Below, piece by piece: positions 48,430 to 61,202 of a stretch of DNA of 64,000 nt. The stretch spans positions 126,327,508-126,391,507 of the forward strand of contig NC_092860.1 of assembly GCF_032062135.1 (NCBI RefSeq), given 5' to 3'. The position numbers and the translations under genes were made by a program. Position 1 is the stretch's first letter. Every line of letters begins with the position of its first letter. This stretch comes from Pyxicephalus adspersus. Lineage: Eukaryota > Chordata > Amphibia > Anura > Pyxicephalidae. Below the pieces are notes generated by a model that saw nothing but the letters and a program-made list of their open reading frames with translations, was not told where the DNA came from and searched no databases.

Positions 48430-51400
48430 GTTAGAGACCCTTCACAGTGTTTTGTTTGGTGTTCCTTATCCTGCATTTGTTTTTTGTATGCTCATTTTAT
48501 TGTTTCATTTATTCCATCATTTATTATTTAGATCTTTACAGCATTATAAATGAGACATCCAATCAAGGATTTTATTTGGAAGGTTTGTATGGCAGCTTGG
48601 GGTGAAATATCACTCAGCAAAGTTTGAGATAATAATGCAAAAAATTTAGCTTTGTACTCCAAAACCAAAAAAAATAAGGAACATTGAATACTCGTGCTAT
48701 TTCTCAGCTCATTCAAGGGTCTGTTCCTCCCATAGTGATACTTCCATGATAGAAAAAGAATTGTGAGCTGAATCAACAACTACGGTACATTTTTGTGTGT
48801 TGGAAATGTCAGATCTCCCTATTTTTGTTTCCAGCATTGTTTCTATGAAGCTTGTTCCACTTTTCCTGTTAAACCTCCATTAAAATAAAACAATGTAAAG
48901 CCCAGAGGATGAGTGGGACCCATTCATAACGGGTGTTGCAAGTCTTCAGATTTGGAAACATTTGCAGAGTTCTCACCCCGAATATATCCCATATAAGAAA
49001 CAAGTTCATATCTCTTAATGCAGCCCAAAATATTAAGACAACACCTGTGCTGAACCACAGCACAATGCACTACTGCGTCTCAGAAAGAAGTCAGGTGCAG
49101 TTTAAGCCACGTGAGAGTTCAATGGCAGCTCATTTAGATAAATAAGCTAACTAAATGCTTGATAACATAACAAAACTGCCAATAATGTGCATGCATTACA
49201 ATACCACAGAATAGTAAACCAACCTAAATCCAGGAACTAAAAAAATGGAATATGCTGCAGTTTATTAGTCTTTAGATGTGATTGTTGAAATATTTTACTA
49301 CTTACTACCTATTTATTCCACTATCTTTGTAGAGTTTTAATTCTTTTACCTGCCGATTCTGCCAATTACTCACATGGATCAACAAGTTTTGCACCTATGA
49401 AACTGATATAATAAAACACTTTCAATGGTATTTCAATTCATGTAAAGTAAACTGACCTTTCAGTAATTACCAAAACCTAAACTTTTATACTGTTCCTGCC
49501 AACGACCCTGGTTCCACATGTAGTTACGCGTACTCCTCCTTAAATCCTGGTGTCCTTTTTGTATTTTTTCAAGCTCTGTGCAGTTATCATCAAACAACTG
49601 GAGAGCTTTGAAATTTGAGCAGTAGTTTTTTGTAATAAAGAATAATCAGTTCCACTCTGATCTGGTACAGGGTAACTGGTCTTGTGTCCACCACCTTATA
49701 ATTATATAGTTTTCTGTAGAACTCCTGTAGTCAATGGACCTACCAAGTCCCATCACAGTTATGCTCTCTGCACAGACTATGAGCTGCATAGTGATTATAT
49801 CATCATTAGTTTTACCATTTAATATACGGCTATGCAATGGCTTTTTGTTATATCCTATGTGACTGCTGAGAAATATAATAAATCCATTTTTTTGCCTGAA
49901 ATTAAAACTTTAAATGGATACACCCAAAGTTTCTCTGGGGAAAGCATATGACAAGGTAAAGTCCAGGCTTTTATCTGAAATCAACTCTGCTGGTGGGGAC
50001 TAATCGATAGAGGAGATGCTTTTACAGAAGCCTATTTAATTCTGAGGATCTTTGGCAGTTCCTCCAAAAAATAAACATACATGGCTTCATTTAAGTGATT
50101 AAATTTTGCAACACAGTCATGAGTAAATCAGCCTTTCTCTGTAATTTAGTAAAATGTGTAACCCTTTTCTTACATTCAAGTGACATTTCTACGTTCATCC
50201 AATCATGTTTTAATAACAAGCATGCCTTCTGTAAATACAGTTTAGATTTTTAACTAGTGGTTTTATTAGAGCACTTCAAGGATAAATGAAATTTAAAAGA
50301 GCCCTGTCAGTTTCCTAAATCATACCAAACAATGTGATCAGTCTGATAACCTAAAGCTGTGTTTCCCAGCTTTGGCTTATTGTGTACTGCTTTATATAAC
50401 GTCAAGTGATTGGCATTATTTTATTAGTTAAAACTGTTCATGCACTGTATATATTTGTTTGAAAAAAAAGCTACAGTAAAGTCCTGGCAAACCTAAAAGA
50501 CAGCAGAAATACATATTTGTGAGCTCTTAAAGGAGATCACAAAGGATGCCAAAAGGATTTATAGTTCTGTTCAGCCAATCAGCCAATCTCTATTGACTTG
50601 TATTGCGGTCTTTATTGGATACACCAGGACAGATCTACAAACAATGTTGGGTGACCACTGTACATGTTAAATCCTCACCCGAGAAGAGCCCAACTGTTAG
50701 TATCGTGGAAGAATCATCTGATCTGTCTACACAGCCTTAGATTGGGTGGGGAGCTTTATGCAGATTCTGGAGAACTAAATCATTTGACCATTTCTTAAAC
50801 CTTCCCCAGTGAGATTTTACGGTTAATTTTTTATTCTTCTTTTATTCTTTACATTGTGCCACACAAACATCCCAGCTGGACTCAAAGTTAGGATTTATGG
50901 CAGGAGATCTCACTGCTAGAGCATACAAGAAATATTAGAATCCTGGAGCTGATCGATCCACCAAATAATATAACTAAGAAACAGATATTGTGTGGAATGG
51001 CCAACTACAATGTAGTATGCAGGGAGATACCAATCCCAACCACTGTTGTTGTTTGGCGTTGCTGAGTTCACGAGTGCTTTGTTTCTTTCTCATGATGTAC
51101 CAAACTGTAGATTTTGCCACTGTAGATTTTGCCAGTTCAACGGCATCTGAGTTGTTTCATTTAAAATTAGTTGTGGTAATGTACAGAACCAAAATTCGAA
51201 AAAAGTTGTCTCTGTCCAAATAATTATCGACCTAACTGTATGTCACTCTTTTGAACGTATGCACCCATCCTAAGCCTGGTTGCTGCTGTTCGTTAGATTA
51301 ATGAATTTGTATCTGAAGACAGGTTTAGATTATGACCCCAATGTGTAAAAATACATTTAATGTTTTGAATTAAGTGGATATCCCTCCTGTTCTTCTTTTC

Positions 51401-51781
51401 CACAAGTACCAATAGGAGTTCTCCTGCTAGTGTTTGGGTATTACAAGAGAAACTATTAGTGCAAACAAAGTTTCAATATTAGTAAACGCTAACTTGCACT
51501 GTGGGCTACAAAGAAATTACGTAAAGCATTTTATTATACATGGGGTTCTGGGCAAGGCATTTGTCTGTAGTACCAATGTGAATTTCTTTTACTCTACACT
51601 ACAACTTTTGTGTTTTTTAGTTTCTGTTTATTGCTGCACACCATTGCTTTTTTACTTTTTGGTGAACAAGTATACATGACAATCATACCTGAATGCTACA
51701 TATCAAAAAATATTTGTAATATGTTTTCTAAATGCAATTTTAGATGTGTCACTGACAAATATCCTTCAATGTTTCTTGTAG
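48430..51781 (+). other. apbb2: apbb2 intron between the two coding exons
   Basis: This 3.35 kb intron starts with GTTAGA and ends with a short pyrimidine-rich tract and AG (tgtttcttgtag) at 51780-51781. It is AT-rich. I saw no interspersed repeat of the families listed here, which is unusual for this window. A 15-base sequence (actgtagattttgcc) is repeated in tandem near 51103-51132. No other gene or RNA is visible in it. Confidence 0.8.
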
Positions 51782-52585
51782 TCGACTCAAGTGTGGAAAC
51801 ACTTCCGGTATTTATGGCAAGTCACAGCGCAACGGACCTAGTGAACAGAAACAGCCCTGTCAGCCCTCCAAACACCCTTAACTTGCGTTCTTCTCACAAT
51901 GAATTGCTGAATTCAGATGTAAAACACACCGAAACAAAGAGTGACACTCCACCAAAATGCCGAAAAAAATATGCACTGACCAATATTCAGGCAGCCATGG
52001 GTTTATCTGATCCTGCAGCTCAGCCACTTTTATCTAATAGCTCTTCAAATATCAAACTAGTGAAGAATGGGGAAAACCAGCTAAGAAAGGCTGCTGAACT
52101 AGTACAAGATCCCAATAGGAATGTAGATTTAGAGGATGGTGTTAATAGGATTTCACAAAAGCTTGAAGGTAAAGATGAAGATTCTCATGACCCAGAAAGC
52201 TCTGAAATCCTCCCTTTGCTTCCCAGAAGGACCAAGAGTTTTCTTAACTACTATTCAGATCTGGACACCTCTAGAGAACTTGAGCAGAGTCTAACTAATG
52301 GCCATGCAGGAAAAGAAGAGGACTATTCCTCATGGATCACTAGCCAAGGTCCTGGCATTATTAGCAACGGTAATGTGCCAAAAGAGAACAAGACTCCAAG
52401 TCCTGAGGACAGCTTGGTGCCAACAGTATCCTCCAGCCCAGAGACTAAAAAGGATCACCCCAAAACTGGGGCAAAGACAGATTGTGCTCTGCATCGTATA
52501 CAGAACCTAGCTCCCAGTGATGAGGATTCCAGCTGGACTACATTATCCCAAGATAGCGCTTCTCCGGTAACCCCTGATGAGACAG
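51782..52585 (+). CDS. apbb2: apbb2 large N-terminal exon (residues 7-275)
   Basis: This 804-base exon encodes the N-terminal region of APBB2/Fe65L1, before the WW and PTB domains. Segments I recognise from vertebrate APBB2 are NTLNLRSSHNELLN (37-50), KKYALTNIQAAMGL (68-81), KLVKNGENQLRKAAE (98-112), RRTKSFLNYY (155-164), SSPETKKDHPKTGAK (224-238) and SSWTTLSQDSASP (256-268). The region is rich in Ser, Asp, Glu, Asn and Lys, has no folded domain or membrane segment, and is probably disordered. The stretch at 113-147 is the most unlike mammals. The acceptor is at 51780-51781 and the donor is ACAG|GTAAGT at 52586. It is phase 1 at both ends and exactly 268 codons long, so skipping it would keep frame. 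The split first codon joins G (48429) to TC, giving Val7. The open frame also extends upstream to an ATG at 51610, but that part lies before the acceptor and is intron. Known role of the family: APP-tail binding, nuclear signalling and neuronal positioning. Confidence 0.95.
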
Positions 52586-53566
52586 GTAAGTCTGATATTT
52601 ATATATAACTGTGCCATAATGATTTTTTATATATATATTGAAGTACTTTATTTTTGTATTAAAAGGTAATATGTCATATTTATATAAGTGCTTTTTCTAA
52701 TGTAAGACCACAGCACATTTATTCATTAAAACTGTCACACTGGGTAACAAAAAACATTTATTCGAGTGCAGGTGGCCTGGTTTGGCCATTTCTTATTTTT
52801 TCAAAACGAAAGAATTTAGTGAAATCAGCATACATGTGTTAAAAGATCAGTTACCTATCTTCCACCCTAACCATTCTTTGCTCTGCGTATTCTTTTCTTT
52901 CTGAGAATGCAATGTGGTGACACAGTTCTGCCTTCTCCTGAAAATGGCCATTTATTGATCATTATTGCTGTTATGTACCTTGTATCTCCTCAATAAATGT
53001 TTTATTTCATACACAAACTGGATCATAATCAAGCTGGGAATATGTGATTATAGTTTTGTAAAATATTATGTATTTTATCAACATCTGCTTTTGGTCTGGT
53101 GTGGGTATTTTTTCTTCTGCAAGATCTTTTGCCAGTGAAAAAAATCATAATTACTTGGTTTTGGTATTTCCCAAAAATATAAGGGTAGATTAATTGGCTT
53201 TCTGCAAATTAGCCTTAAACGTTCTATGATAGAGACATAAATATTGTGAGAGACGATAACCAACAATATATATAAATGTGTGTGTAATAAATATTTATTA
53301 TTTATATATTTATATATAAAAGCTATGTTTGAACACTTTGTTTTTTGCACTAGTACAACTACCACCAGTTCACTTATCTCCATTTCTATTGGAGTGGGAA
53401 AAAGTTTACCTTGGTCTGAACTAAACTTCTTATACCTTGGCACTGGTTTTTATTCCTCTCTACACTAAAAATTGATATGTTCAAAACAATAAGGTGATTA
53501 CTGTAGTTTTCACAATTCTGTTTTTGTTAATAGATCTTCGTAAAGCAGGCGTTTCACTCAGACAAT
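52586..53566 (+). other. apbb2: start of the following apbb2 intron
   Basis: The intron begins with GTAAGTC after the large exon. The next coding exon should start by completing an Asp codon and then encode the Ile-Trp-Ser segment before the WW domain. I searched by eye for that and for the WW motif in all three frames to 64000 and did not find it. The intron therefore probably extends past the window, which fits the very long introns of this gene in mammals. Confidence 0.75.
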
Positions 53567-53785
53567 GGGCCTAATTTATTAAAGCGCTACAAAGCTGGAG
53601 AAGATTATCATGGCAAAACCTGGGTACTCCTGCAAACCTGAAACGGATCTCCTAAATACAATTTGTTTTTAGTTTACAATTGTTTTCAATCCTAGACCAG
53701 ATCTGTTCTAGTTTCAACACATCGCCTAGGTTCTTCTATGATAGTCTTCTCCAGTCTTGGGGAGCTTTAATAAATGTATGTTGCC
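53567..53785. repeat. family C foldback element
   Basis: GGGCCTAATTTATTAAAGCGC to a damaged right end (taaatgtatgttgcc). AAT at 53564-53566 and 53786-53788 is a candidate 3-bp duplication. Confidence 0.78.
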
Positions 53786-53788
53786 AAT

Positions 53789-54849
53789 TTTGACTTGGTT
53801 CTAAGAAAATTCTACTTACTGTTTGGTGATCTGATCCCTCTGCCTTTAAAACCCTCTGAATCACTGATCCAGCATATACAGTTTGGGTGTTCAGTTACTT
53901 ATTAGTTTGTTTCAGATGTGCGACTTCAGTACCTACCGAAACCAAAAGATCTGCTTTCCATTCAAACAATTAGCATTCTTTACAATAAGTTCAGCAATGG
54001 CAGCTTCCATCGTCTGTCAAATTCACTTTAAGAGTAAAATCCACCATCCCTTTCCAAAGCCACCATTTATCAATAAGGCATAACAAGTATAAATCTCTGG
54101 TTTATGGACAACAAATTTACTTTAAATAATGTCTGCCTCCACTAGTAAGACAAGAACATTTTAAAGCAAGCTTTCCTTGTGATAACATTGGTGATGAGAA
54201 GGTTAAACAAGGTTTGCAGATTAAGTAGGAATGTTTTGTGCCTACTGTACATATTAAAGACACAATTTATGAGCTGCTGCAGACAGAATGGGTTCCTGGA
54301 AGCACATTAGCAGCAAGGAGCCAGTATAAATCAGTGTTAGGCTCTTATCAAAACTTGAAGAATTTGGTATGTAAGGAATTTTTCATTTTCACAAATTTTA
54401 AGTAACTTTTTAACCTCAGGCACTAACGTGATAACAGAAACAAAACAGAAGAAGCTAAACATGTCTGCACCTGTCTAGTGCTAAAGACCTGTGTTTTTTT
54501 ACACATATATTTTCAACTCAAGAGCAAGATCTCATACTTATTATGGCTGTACCACATCTGTTCCTACATCTGTACCACATCTTTCTAAACTTGGTGCATT
54601 TCCCCCATCCAACATTCATTAAAATACTAAAATACACTACTCCAACTTTTGTCCAATGTTGCTCTGTTCTTCCTAAAAATCTTACTTTTCTATCCATAAA
54701 ATCCATATGTGAATTTATGTTTTTTTTTTTCACTGTGTCATTACAGGAGTTAGAAATGTGTCTGTAGTCTCCCGTAGTCAGAAGGTAATTTTACATATCT
54801 TACCTGTACTTTTCTCTTTGTAATTTACCTGGTGGGGATTGTTAAAAAG
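53789..54849 (+). other. apbb2 intron, no exon proven
   Basis: AT-rich. A 38-base exon-like block at 54747-54784 has fair splice sites but would break the frame; see rejected items. Confidence 0.5.
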
Positions 54850-55350
54850 AGATCCTGTCACCAAGTTAAAAAATAATGCAGGTAAATTCACAGCAAAGAA
54901 ATCTAGTATTTTAGGTGCTTTAAATGTTTAAAGCAGACGTTGCATTAAAAAAAAAACATACTAGTTGAAGGCTCCTGATCAATGTACAATACAGCACATG
55001 GCGAATCCCTTGCTACTTTCTGTCTTTTCCTGGACTGACTGTTATGTCCCACACCATCATCTTTTTTTCTTTTTCTCCTTTTTCCTTGATGGCGTTGCAC
55101 AATATCGAGCTGCACAGTTGCAAGATTGGGTGACATGTCTTCCTCCCAATAAAACACCAATCTCACTCTGTGCATGAGTTCGAGCACCTATTTTTGCATT
55201 TGAGAAAAGGCCCTGATGATGCAGTGCCTGATTTCAAGCATGCAGAGATGGATCATCTTACAGCATCCTGGCATGCAAAACTGCAAACGGCCCCTTCTGT
55301 ACAAACAAAAAGGTACCCTTTTACATAATAGTGAAAATGTGATGATAGAA
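54850..55350 (+). repeat. family E repeat, copy 3
   Basis: Contains ttgcaagattgggtgacatg and, in order, gcatgcagagatgg, atcttacagcatcctggcat and ggtacccttttacataatag ... aatgtgatgatagaacct, matching copies 1 and 2. The most diverged of the three. Confidence 0.5.
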
Positions 55351-55560
55351 CCTAAATTGTTTTTTTTTCCATAAATCATTTTATTTACTTGCAATGTGCC
55401 TTTGATGTCTTAAGGAGTGTCAATTGCTTAGCAATTCACACCCAAAGTCCCACAGGCAAAGTAAATCTTCTGTGGTGCTACCTGCACGCTAACATTGAAT
55501 GTTGCTCGTGTAATTTGGGCACGTCTTATTCAAACCTATGGGTTGCGGTACATAGATGTG

Positions 55561-55604
55561 GACGGTACAGCAGATCAGCATAGACGGTACAGCAGATCAG
55601 CACT
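55561..55604. repeat. 22-bp tandem duplication
   Basis: gacggtacagcagatcagca plus ta, then the same 20 bases plus ct. Two copies, 20 identical bases, differing only in the last two. Confidence 0.92.
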
Positions 55605-58600
55605 AGATTCATACCAACCAGGTAGAAGATGTGTAATAAAGTGAAAAGGCAAATGTTGGGATACGGGTGGGTGGAACACAATTGTAAGAAGATATACACA
55701 GGCAGGTATAATATAATAATCAACTGTTTGGAGTAATTTTATTTTGTATTTTAGTTTAAAATACAAAAAAGTAGGGGGGGGGGTGGTATTTAAACCAAAT
55801 AGAAGTTTTTCATATCATTAAAATATGCTAAATTAGTTGAATAGGTAATTTGGTTGTAGTCATCGTAATACCACATATTAGTACTGCTAAATCCGAGCTG
55901 TTTTTTCAGGCATTTGTGACCCAGGGCATGAGAGTGTTGAAATATATCTCTTTTATAACCAGCAAAAGTGGTGCTTTCCCCTTCTAGCTTTTTGGGGAAA
56001 AATGGAGGAAACATAAGGAAAATTGCCTGGTTTAGTAAAACCTAGATAGATGCATGCAAGCCTTCCCAAGCATATTAAAAAACCAGGCCTAAGATTACCC
56101 GTTCTGATTAATATAGTAGATAGGGAGCCATTGCTGACCTTCTCCATTAAAAATGCTAGCTTCTTGCTGCCATGCTAATTCAATCCATTTCTGAGTTATT
56201 GATTTCGAACCAATCCCTCATTTAGAATACTGAAACCAAAGACAGCCAGGAGCTACAATTTGAAGGAAGGTCGGCAGTGGATGCTTACTTATCTCTGCAG
56301 CTTGTTAAATTTAACTAAAATCTAGAGCTGATTTAAAAAAAAAAAGGCTAACAAATTTCAATTTTACATTTCATTTAAAGACACAACAGGAGAACAGAAA
56401 ATGAATGACTGTCCAAAACCTTACTAATCACAGCCAGAGCTCTCACTCACCATGATGCCATACTGACACACAGAATACTGGTCGTACAGGAACAAGGGGG
56501 TATTTTAGGGACTTCAATATGGTGAATCAGAAATCCACAACCCTATAATGAGTGTAAAAACTACCCCTAGACTTTGAATTCCCACTTAGGGGCAGAATTC
56601 CTTCCATCATTCTCTGGTTCCTTACCTCCATGCTTCATAAGACATTTAACACACAGTTAAAATGTATATATAAAGTGCTATTTTCCCTGCTAATTTATGT
56701 GCATGTCTTCCCATTTAGTCCTGAATTTCATACAACTCTGCCATATAACACAGCTCTTACTGGGAGGAGAGGGGCATGATCTATATCTGCTTCAGTTTTA
56801 CTTTGATTTACAAGTCTCATTTCCACCTTCACCCTTCAACTGGATAGTGAAAAAAGATGCAGACTGATGAGCTTATCTGTCTATCACGCCATTTCTCCAC
56901 CTATCATCATGCACCATCATTTTAATACTCCTGATTGGCTCCTGGTTAGGCTTTTCTCCATCCCACTCTGAGCTTTGCTGCATAATGACTGTACAAAGCT
57001 GAATACAAGTCAAATTTAGATACTTATCATACATGCAGAGTTAGAGAATTTGTGAAACATACTAACAAAACTTGGCACTTTATTGCAAATATGGTCATCG
57101 TACCTGTCACCTAGTTGTGTCAACTGTATAAAGAAAACACAATACCCAACATTTCAGAGCTTCACATTAGTGCAGACATGCATATACTTTGTTTACTTCC
57201 CACTTAGAAGCTTATTTCAACCCTCTGTACATCAAGTAATCACAGTGGGCATCGTGAGTATAGCATAGCTCAGCACAGGCTCCAAGGGAAAGTCAGTTTA
57301 ACCATTTTAGGTACTTATGTGTAAAAATGATTCTGTTCTTGGAAGTAAATATGATGAGGCATAGGTTTAGAAGAAAACATTTCATTAAGTACTGATGATT
57401 ACAGAGATGTATTATTTTGTGTATTTTATATCTGCCTGAAGTTTAAATAGTTTCAAAATGATTCATTTTTCCATTGTTCAAAACTGCAGCATGAATTCCA
57501 AAAGCAAAATTGATTTCTCCGTTGTTTCTGTCTATACTACTGTGACCCTGTGACACTGCTGCACATGTAGCAGATTCAATTTGTCTAGTAGAAAACTATT
57601 TTGAGATTTGTGGTAATTTTGTGCAGTCTGGTTTGCAGTATAGTAGTTTTTTCTTTGTATGGTCACTGTGCCAGGCTTCTCTCTTGGCGTTGCTATTAAT
57701 GATAGATTGGACTGAAGGGAGGGACCGTGTGATGAGAAGAGCACTCTCTCTAATAGAACACATCCACTAAATCAATTGAGCCCAGTGCTGCAATGCACCT
57801 TCAGCAAGGAGAAGGTTAGAAGCTGTGAGAACAATCTGATATTTTATTTCTATTACTGACCCATGAAATGTCTTTCACATCTAACAACTTTCATTATACA
57901 TTTACATAAAGAATTATCAGCGGAGTACATTGCCAAGTGGAGGTACATTTCAACTTTATATTTCTCATTGTATAAATATTTAAAGCCTGGGTTTGCTTTC
58001 TGTTCATTAAGTCAACGCAGTGCTGTTAAATTCAGTGTCCATCTGGAAGCAAAGATGTTAACGTATAGCACAGGCATTTAAAGGCAATTGATGGGTGTCT
58101 TAGTCGCAGCCTTGCATTTATCCTTTCCAAAAGTCTGCGTCCTGAACAGAACCAGTTAGGAAATACATCACTGTCTCGGAGAAATCAATTAAGCTGTGAT
58201 GTGTTTGCACACAGGACCATAATTTCTTTATTGCTCCCGTAGTTGGTTGGGGTAGGCGGTCTTTCTCCTGGACAGCAACATGTGGTGTCTGCGTAGACTC
58301 ATTATTGGGGAAAGAAAAAATCTCTCCTTTATTAGCATTCTTCAGCTCCACCTTTTCAAAATCAGTATCGCTCCAAAGTCTAATTAGGATACTGGTGGAC
58401 CTGATGTCACGTCTGTGCTCTGTGGAGTGCTAGCTGTGGGATATTCCTCATGGATGGGAAGAATGAAGCTCATTGGTGCTACCTGCCCTTTAGCTAACAA
58501 AGGATGCTGATAGCAGGACAGCTGGGAATAGACCAGAGAAAGGACAATAGTAAGTATACCTCCCTGCTTTACTTGTTGCTTCTTCAGCAGTCTGTATTAC

Positions 58601-59260
58601 ATTTATTTTAGATTGTGTTCTGTATTGTAAGTAGCATCACAAAGGATGTCAAGTAGCAGTATCTGTGAATGTATGCCGTATGAGGTTGCTGCCTGGCAGG
58701 CTGATTATCAATCAGTGCCAAAGTTAATGGACAGTAATGCTGCCCAGTAGTAATACAGCTTGATAATAACTCTATAAAGTAGCTTTATTTGTATTTCATC
58801 TCTATTTCCTTGCTTTGTGACATCCAGCAAACATAGGCCCACAGCACATAAAGGAAAAACATAAAATTATTGCATTCTGTAATTAAAGGAAAATAAGCCT
58901 AATGGGTCTTTATAATATTTTTTTATATATATGATAGAGTGAAGAAGCTGGAATGTTTGAAAGACTTCATTTTGCTTTCTTAGCTCTAAGGGATCTGATC
59001 ATTTTTAAATCAACTACTCTCTGACTTCAAAAAGTATGGGAAAAAAAAGTCCAGGACAGAGTTAAACATTTCCTTTTAGTTTCAGAGAAAGGCTTTTAAA
59101 TGACTGGAGACGTATGTTTGTTAACTTTTTTGAAAGAGCTGAGATTTGTGTGTGTTCTAAGTCCTTATCCCAGTCCATCCAAGCTAACATAGCAGGTTGT
59201 AGAGGTAGGTACATTGGATTATGACTGATATATTGTATAGCTAAATATTATAAACCATGG
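55605..59260 (+). other. apbb2 intron, no other feature seen
   Basis: AT-rich, with a G run near 55774-55783. No exon of apbb2 and no repeat of the listed families was recognised. Confidence 0.5.
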
Positions 59261-59525
59261 ACAGCACTGTGGCTCAGAGGTTAGCACTCTGGCTTTTGCA
59301 GCACTAGGTCCCAGGTTCGAATCTCAGCCAGGACACTATGCATGGAGTTTGTAGGTTCTCCCGGTGTTTGCATGGGTTTTCTCAGGGTTCTCCGGTTTCC
59401 TCCCACATTCCAAAAANNNNNNNNNNNNNNNNNNNNNNNNNNNNNNNNNNNNNTGACCTTAGACTGTAATAAAGACATATAACTATGGTAGGGACATTAA
59501 AATACGTACAGTATAATAATAATAA
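59261..59525 (+). repeat. family B SINE with an assembly gap inside
   Basis: Best preserved tRNA-like head in the window: ctgtggctcagaggttagca (A box) and tcccaggttcgaatctcagc (B box), then core ggagtttgtaggttctcccg and cggtttcctcccacattcca. After 37 N the tail resumes (tgaccttagactgtaataaa) and ends early in an AAT tail. Confidence 0.88.
59417..59453. other. assembly gap (37 N)
   Basis: The gap falls where other family B copies have an A-rich or C-rich joint, a usual cause of failed assembly. Confidence 0.98.
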
Positions 59526-60971
59526 AGCCACTATTGATGGGTGATGGGAATACCCAATTCCGTGGGTATGTGCTTTGTGACAGCAGTTGGTTGCTGCAAT
59601 TAAATATCTAAATTATTTTAATATAAAGTTTAGAGGTAATAGACATTTAACTAACAGCAGAGAAAGTAAAAAGGACTTTAAATAATGAAGGAACAAATAC
59701 GAAAGAAATGGAATTAAATATGTTAAGACAAGTTAATACAAGTTGGGCAATAGGAGATGAACTACAGCCTTCAGTTTTTCACTGTTGTGCAGGCTTCTCT
59801 ACTGTGCTGAGCTTCTTACAGTGTGCAATAAAAGCTGCAGCAAGACAGAAAGAGTCCATGGCAGGAGGACATTCAAGATTATATCGAACTTTCCTTCCTC
59901 AGATTTTTTATTTTTTTTGGAGTATGTAAGGAGGAGTAAAATTCAGCAAATGTTTTAGCAGTCTGTGTCCAATAGGAGAAAGATTTTTTTTCACTTCATG
60001 TCTCTAGATACAACTGGAAGTAAAAACTCCCCTCCAAACATTATCAATGCCCTCTTACACAATTGTCACTGGGACAAGTGTTCCTATTGGATGAGTTTGC
60101 CTCTGATTTAATATTTATAGTAATAATGACATATTATCTCCTCAGCAGAGACACTGACAGTAAAAAAAATACCTGGCAAAGGTTTTTCTTACCAAAATTT
60201 TGAAATATCAAGACCATCAATATATCAGAATATCAAGTTGGATCTAAAATCTTGTTTGACACTGATTCAGTGATGTTTTCCTTCTCAATCTGGTACAGCT
60301 TTGCAGTACATATTTTTGGCACATATGCTATTCAAATGATTTTTAAAAGACTGCACATTAATGTGCCTGGGGGAATAAAAACAAAGCAACAAGTTTGATA
60401 GGAAATGCAAAAAAAAATCAGTATTCACTCTGCTCCACAGGATCTATCGGAACGTAGAATCTTCAAAATTACTGAAAACAAAACACTAATATCCAGCTAC
60501 ACCAGTTCCATGTATAAATATATAAATTCTTCTATCTTAGCCCTTCCAGACTGATAGGACCAGGCATAATCAATGCATTAGTACTGCCATGAATTTTTTT
60601 TTTTCATGTACATCATACAGAACATTTTTGTATGCAAAAAAAAATGTAATAATTAGATTGCTAATAAGATTGCAGTGCATTTAATGAGAATACATAGAAT
60701 GTGAAGACTTGAGGTGTTCTTTTTGTCTCAGCTATACATCATTTTCCTTTTTAATCTATTAGAGTGCACAGAAAAAATTGCTGCTCCTGAGCAGTTCTTG
60801 GCTGGACTCCAACTATTGATCTAAGTTTACCATAACAAACAAAATTTTATTACTTTGGCAACAGTGAAATCTTGTTTTCTCCATTTTTTGTCAGCTTTGA
60901 AATCCTTTTGTACATTCTTTGTTCATGCAGGGTGAATGACAGTGCATTTTATTCACAAAGTGTTCCCTCTT
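59526..60971 (+). other. apbb2 intron, no other feature seen
   Basis: AT-rich; no exon or repeat recognised. Confidence 0.5.
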
Positions 60972-60974
60972 ATG

Positions 60975-61202
60975 GGGCCTGATTTATTGAAGCTCTCCAA
61001 GACTGGAGAGGATACACTTCATTTCATCAGTAAAGCTGGGTGATCCAGCAAACCTGCAATGGATTTCTTCAAAGTCAATTGCTGTTTGTTAGCAGATGTT
61101 TTCAATCCTTGACCAGATCAGTTTCAGGTTTGCTGGATCACCCAGCTTCACTCATGAAAGTGTATCCTCTCCAGCCTTGGAGAAATGTATTAATTAAGGC
61201 CC
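60975..61202. repeat. family C foldback element
   Basis: GGGCCTGATTTATTGAAGC to aattaaggccc. Inner arms gctgggtgatccagcaaacc and tttgctggatcacccagctt pair well. The flanks ATG and ACG match at two of three bases. Confidence 0.85.

Noticed and set aside
51610..51781. Upstream part of the 332-codon open frame, beginning with an ATG at 51610
   Set aside because: It lies before the splice acceptor at 51780-51781, has hydrophobic low-information content, and does not resemble APBB2. The true start is in the exon at 48411.
54747..54784. 38-base exon-like block (acceptor ttacag, donor AAG|GTAATT) that is open in phase with the apbb2 large exon
   Set aside because: Its length is not a multiple of three, so it would throw the next apbb2 exon out of frame, and no such insert is known to me between the SPDET segment and the Ile-Trp-Ser segment.
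59261..59340. tRNA-like sequence with A and B boxes
   Set aside because: It is the head of a family B SINE, followed by its core; it lacks a full cloverleaf and is not a tRNA gene.
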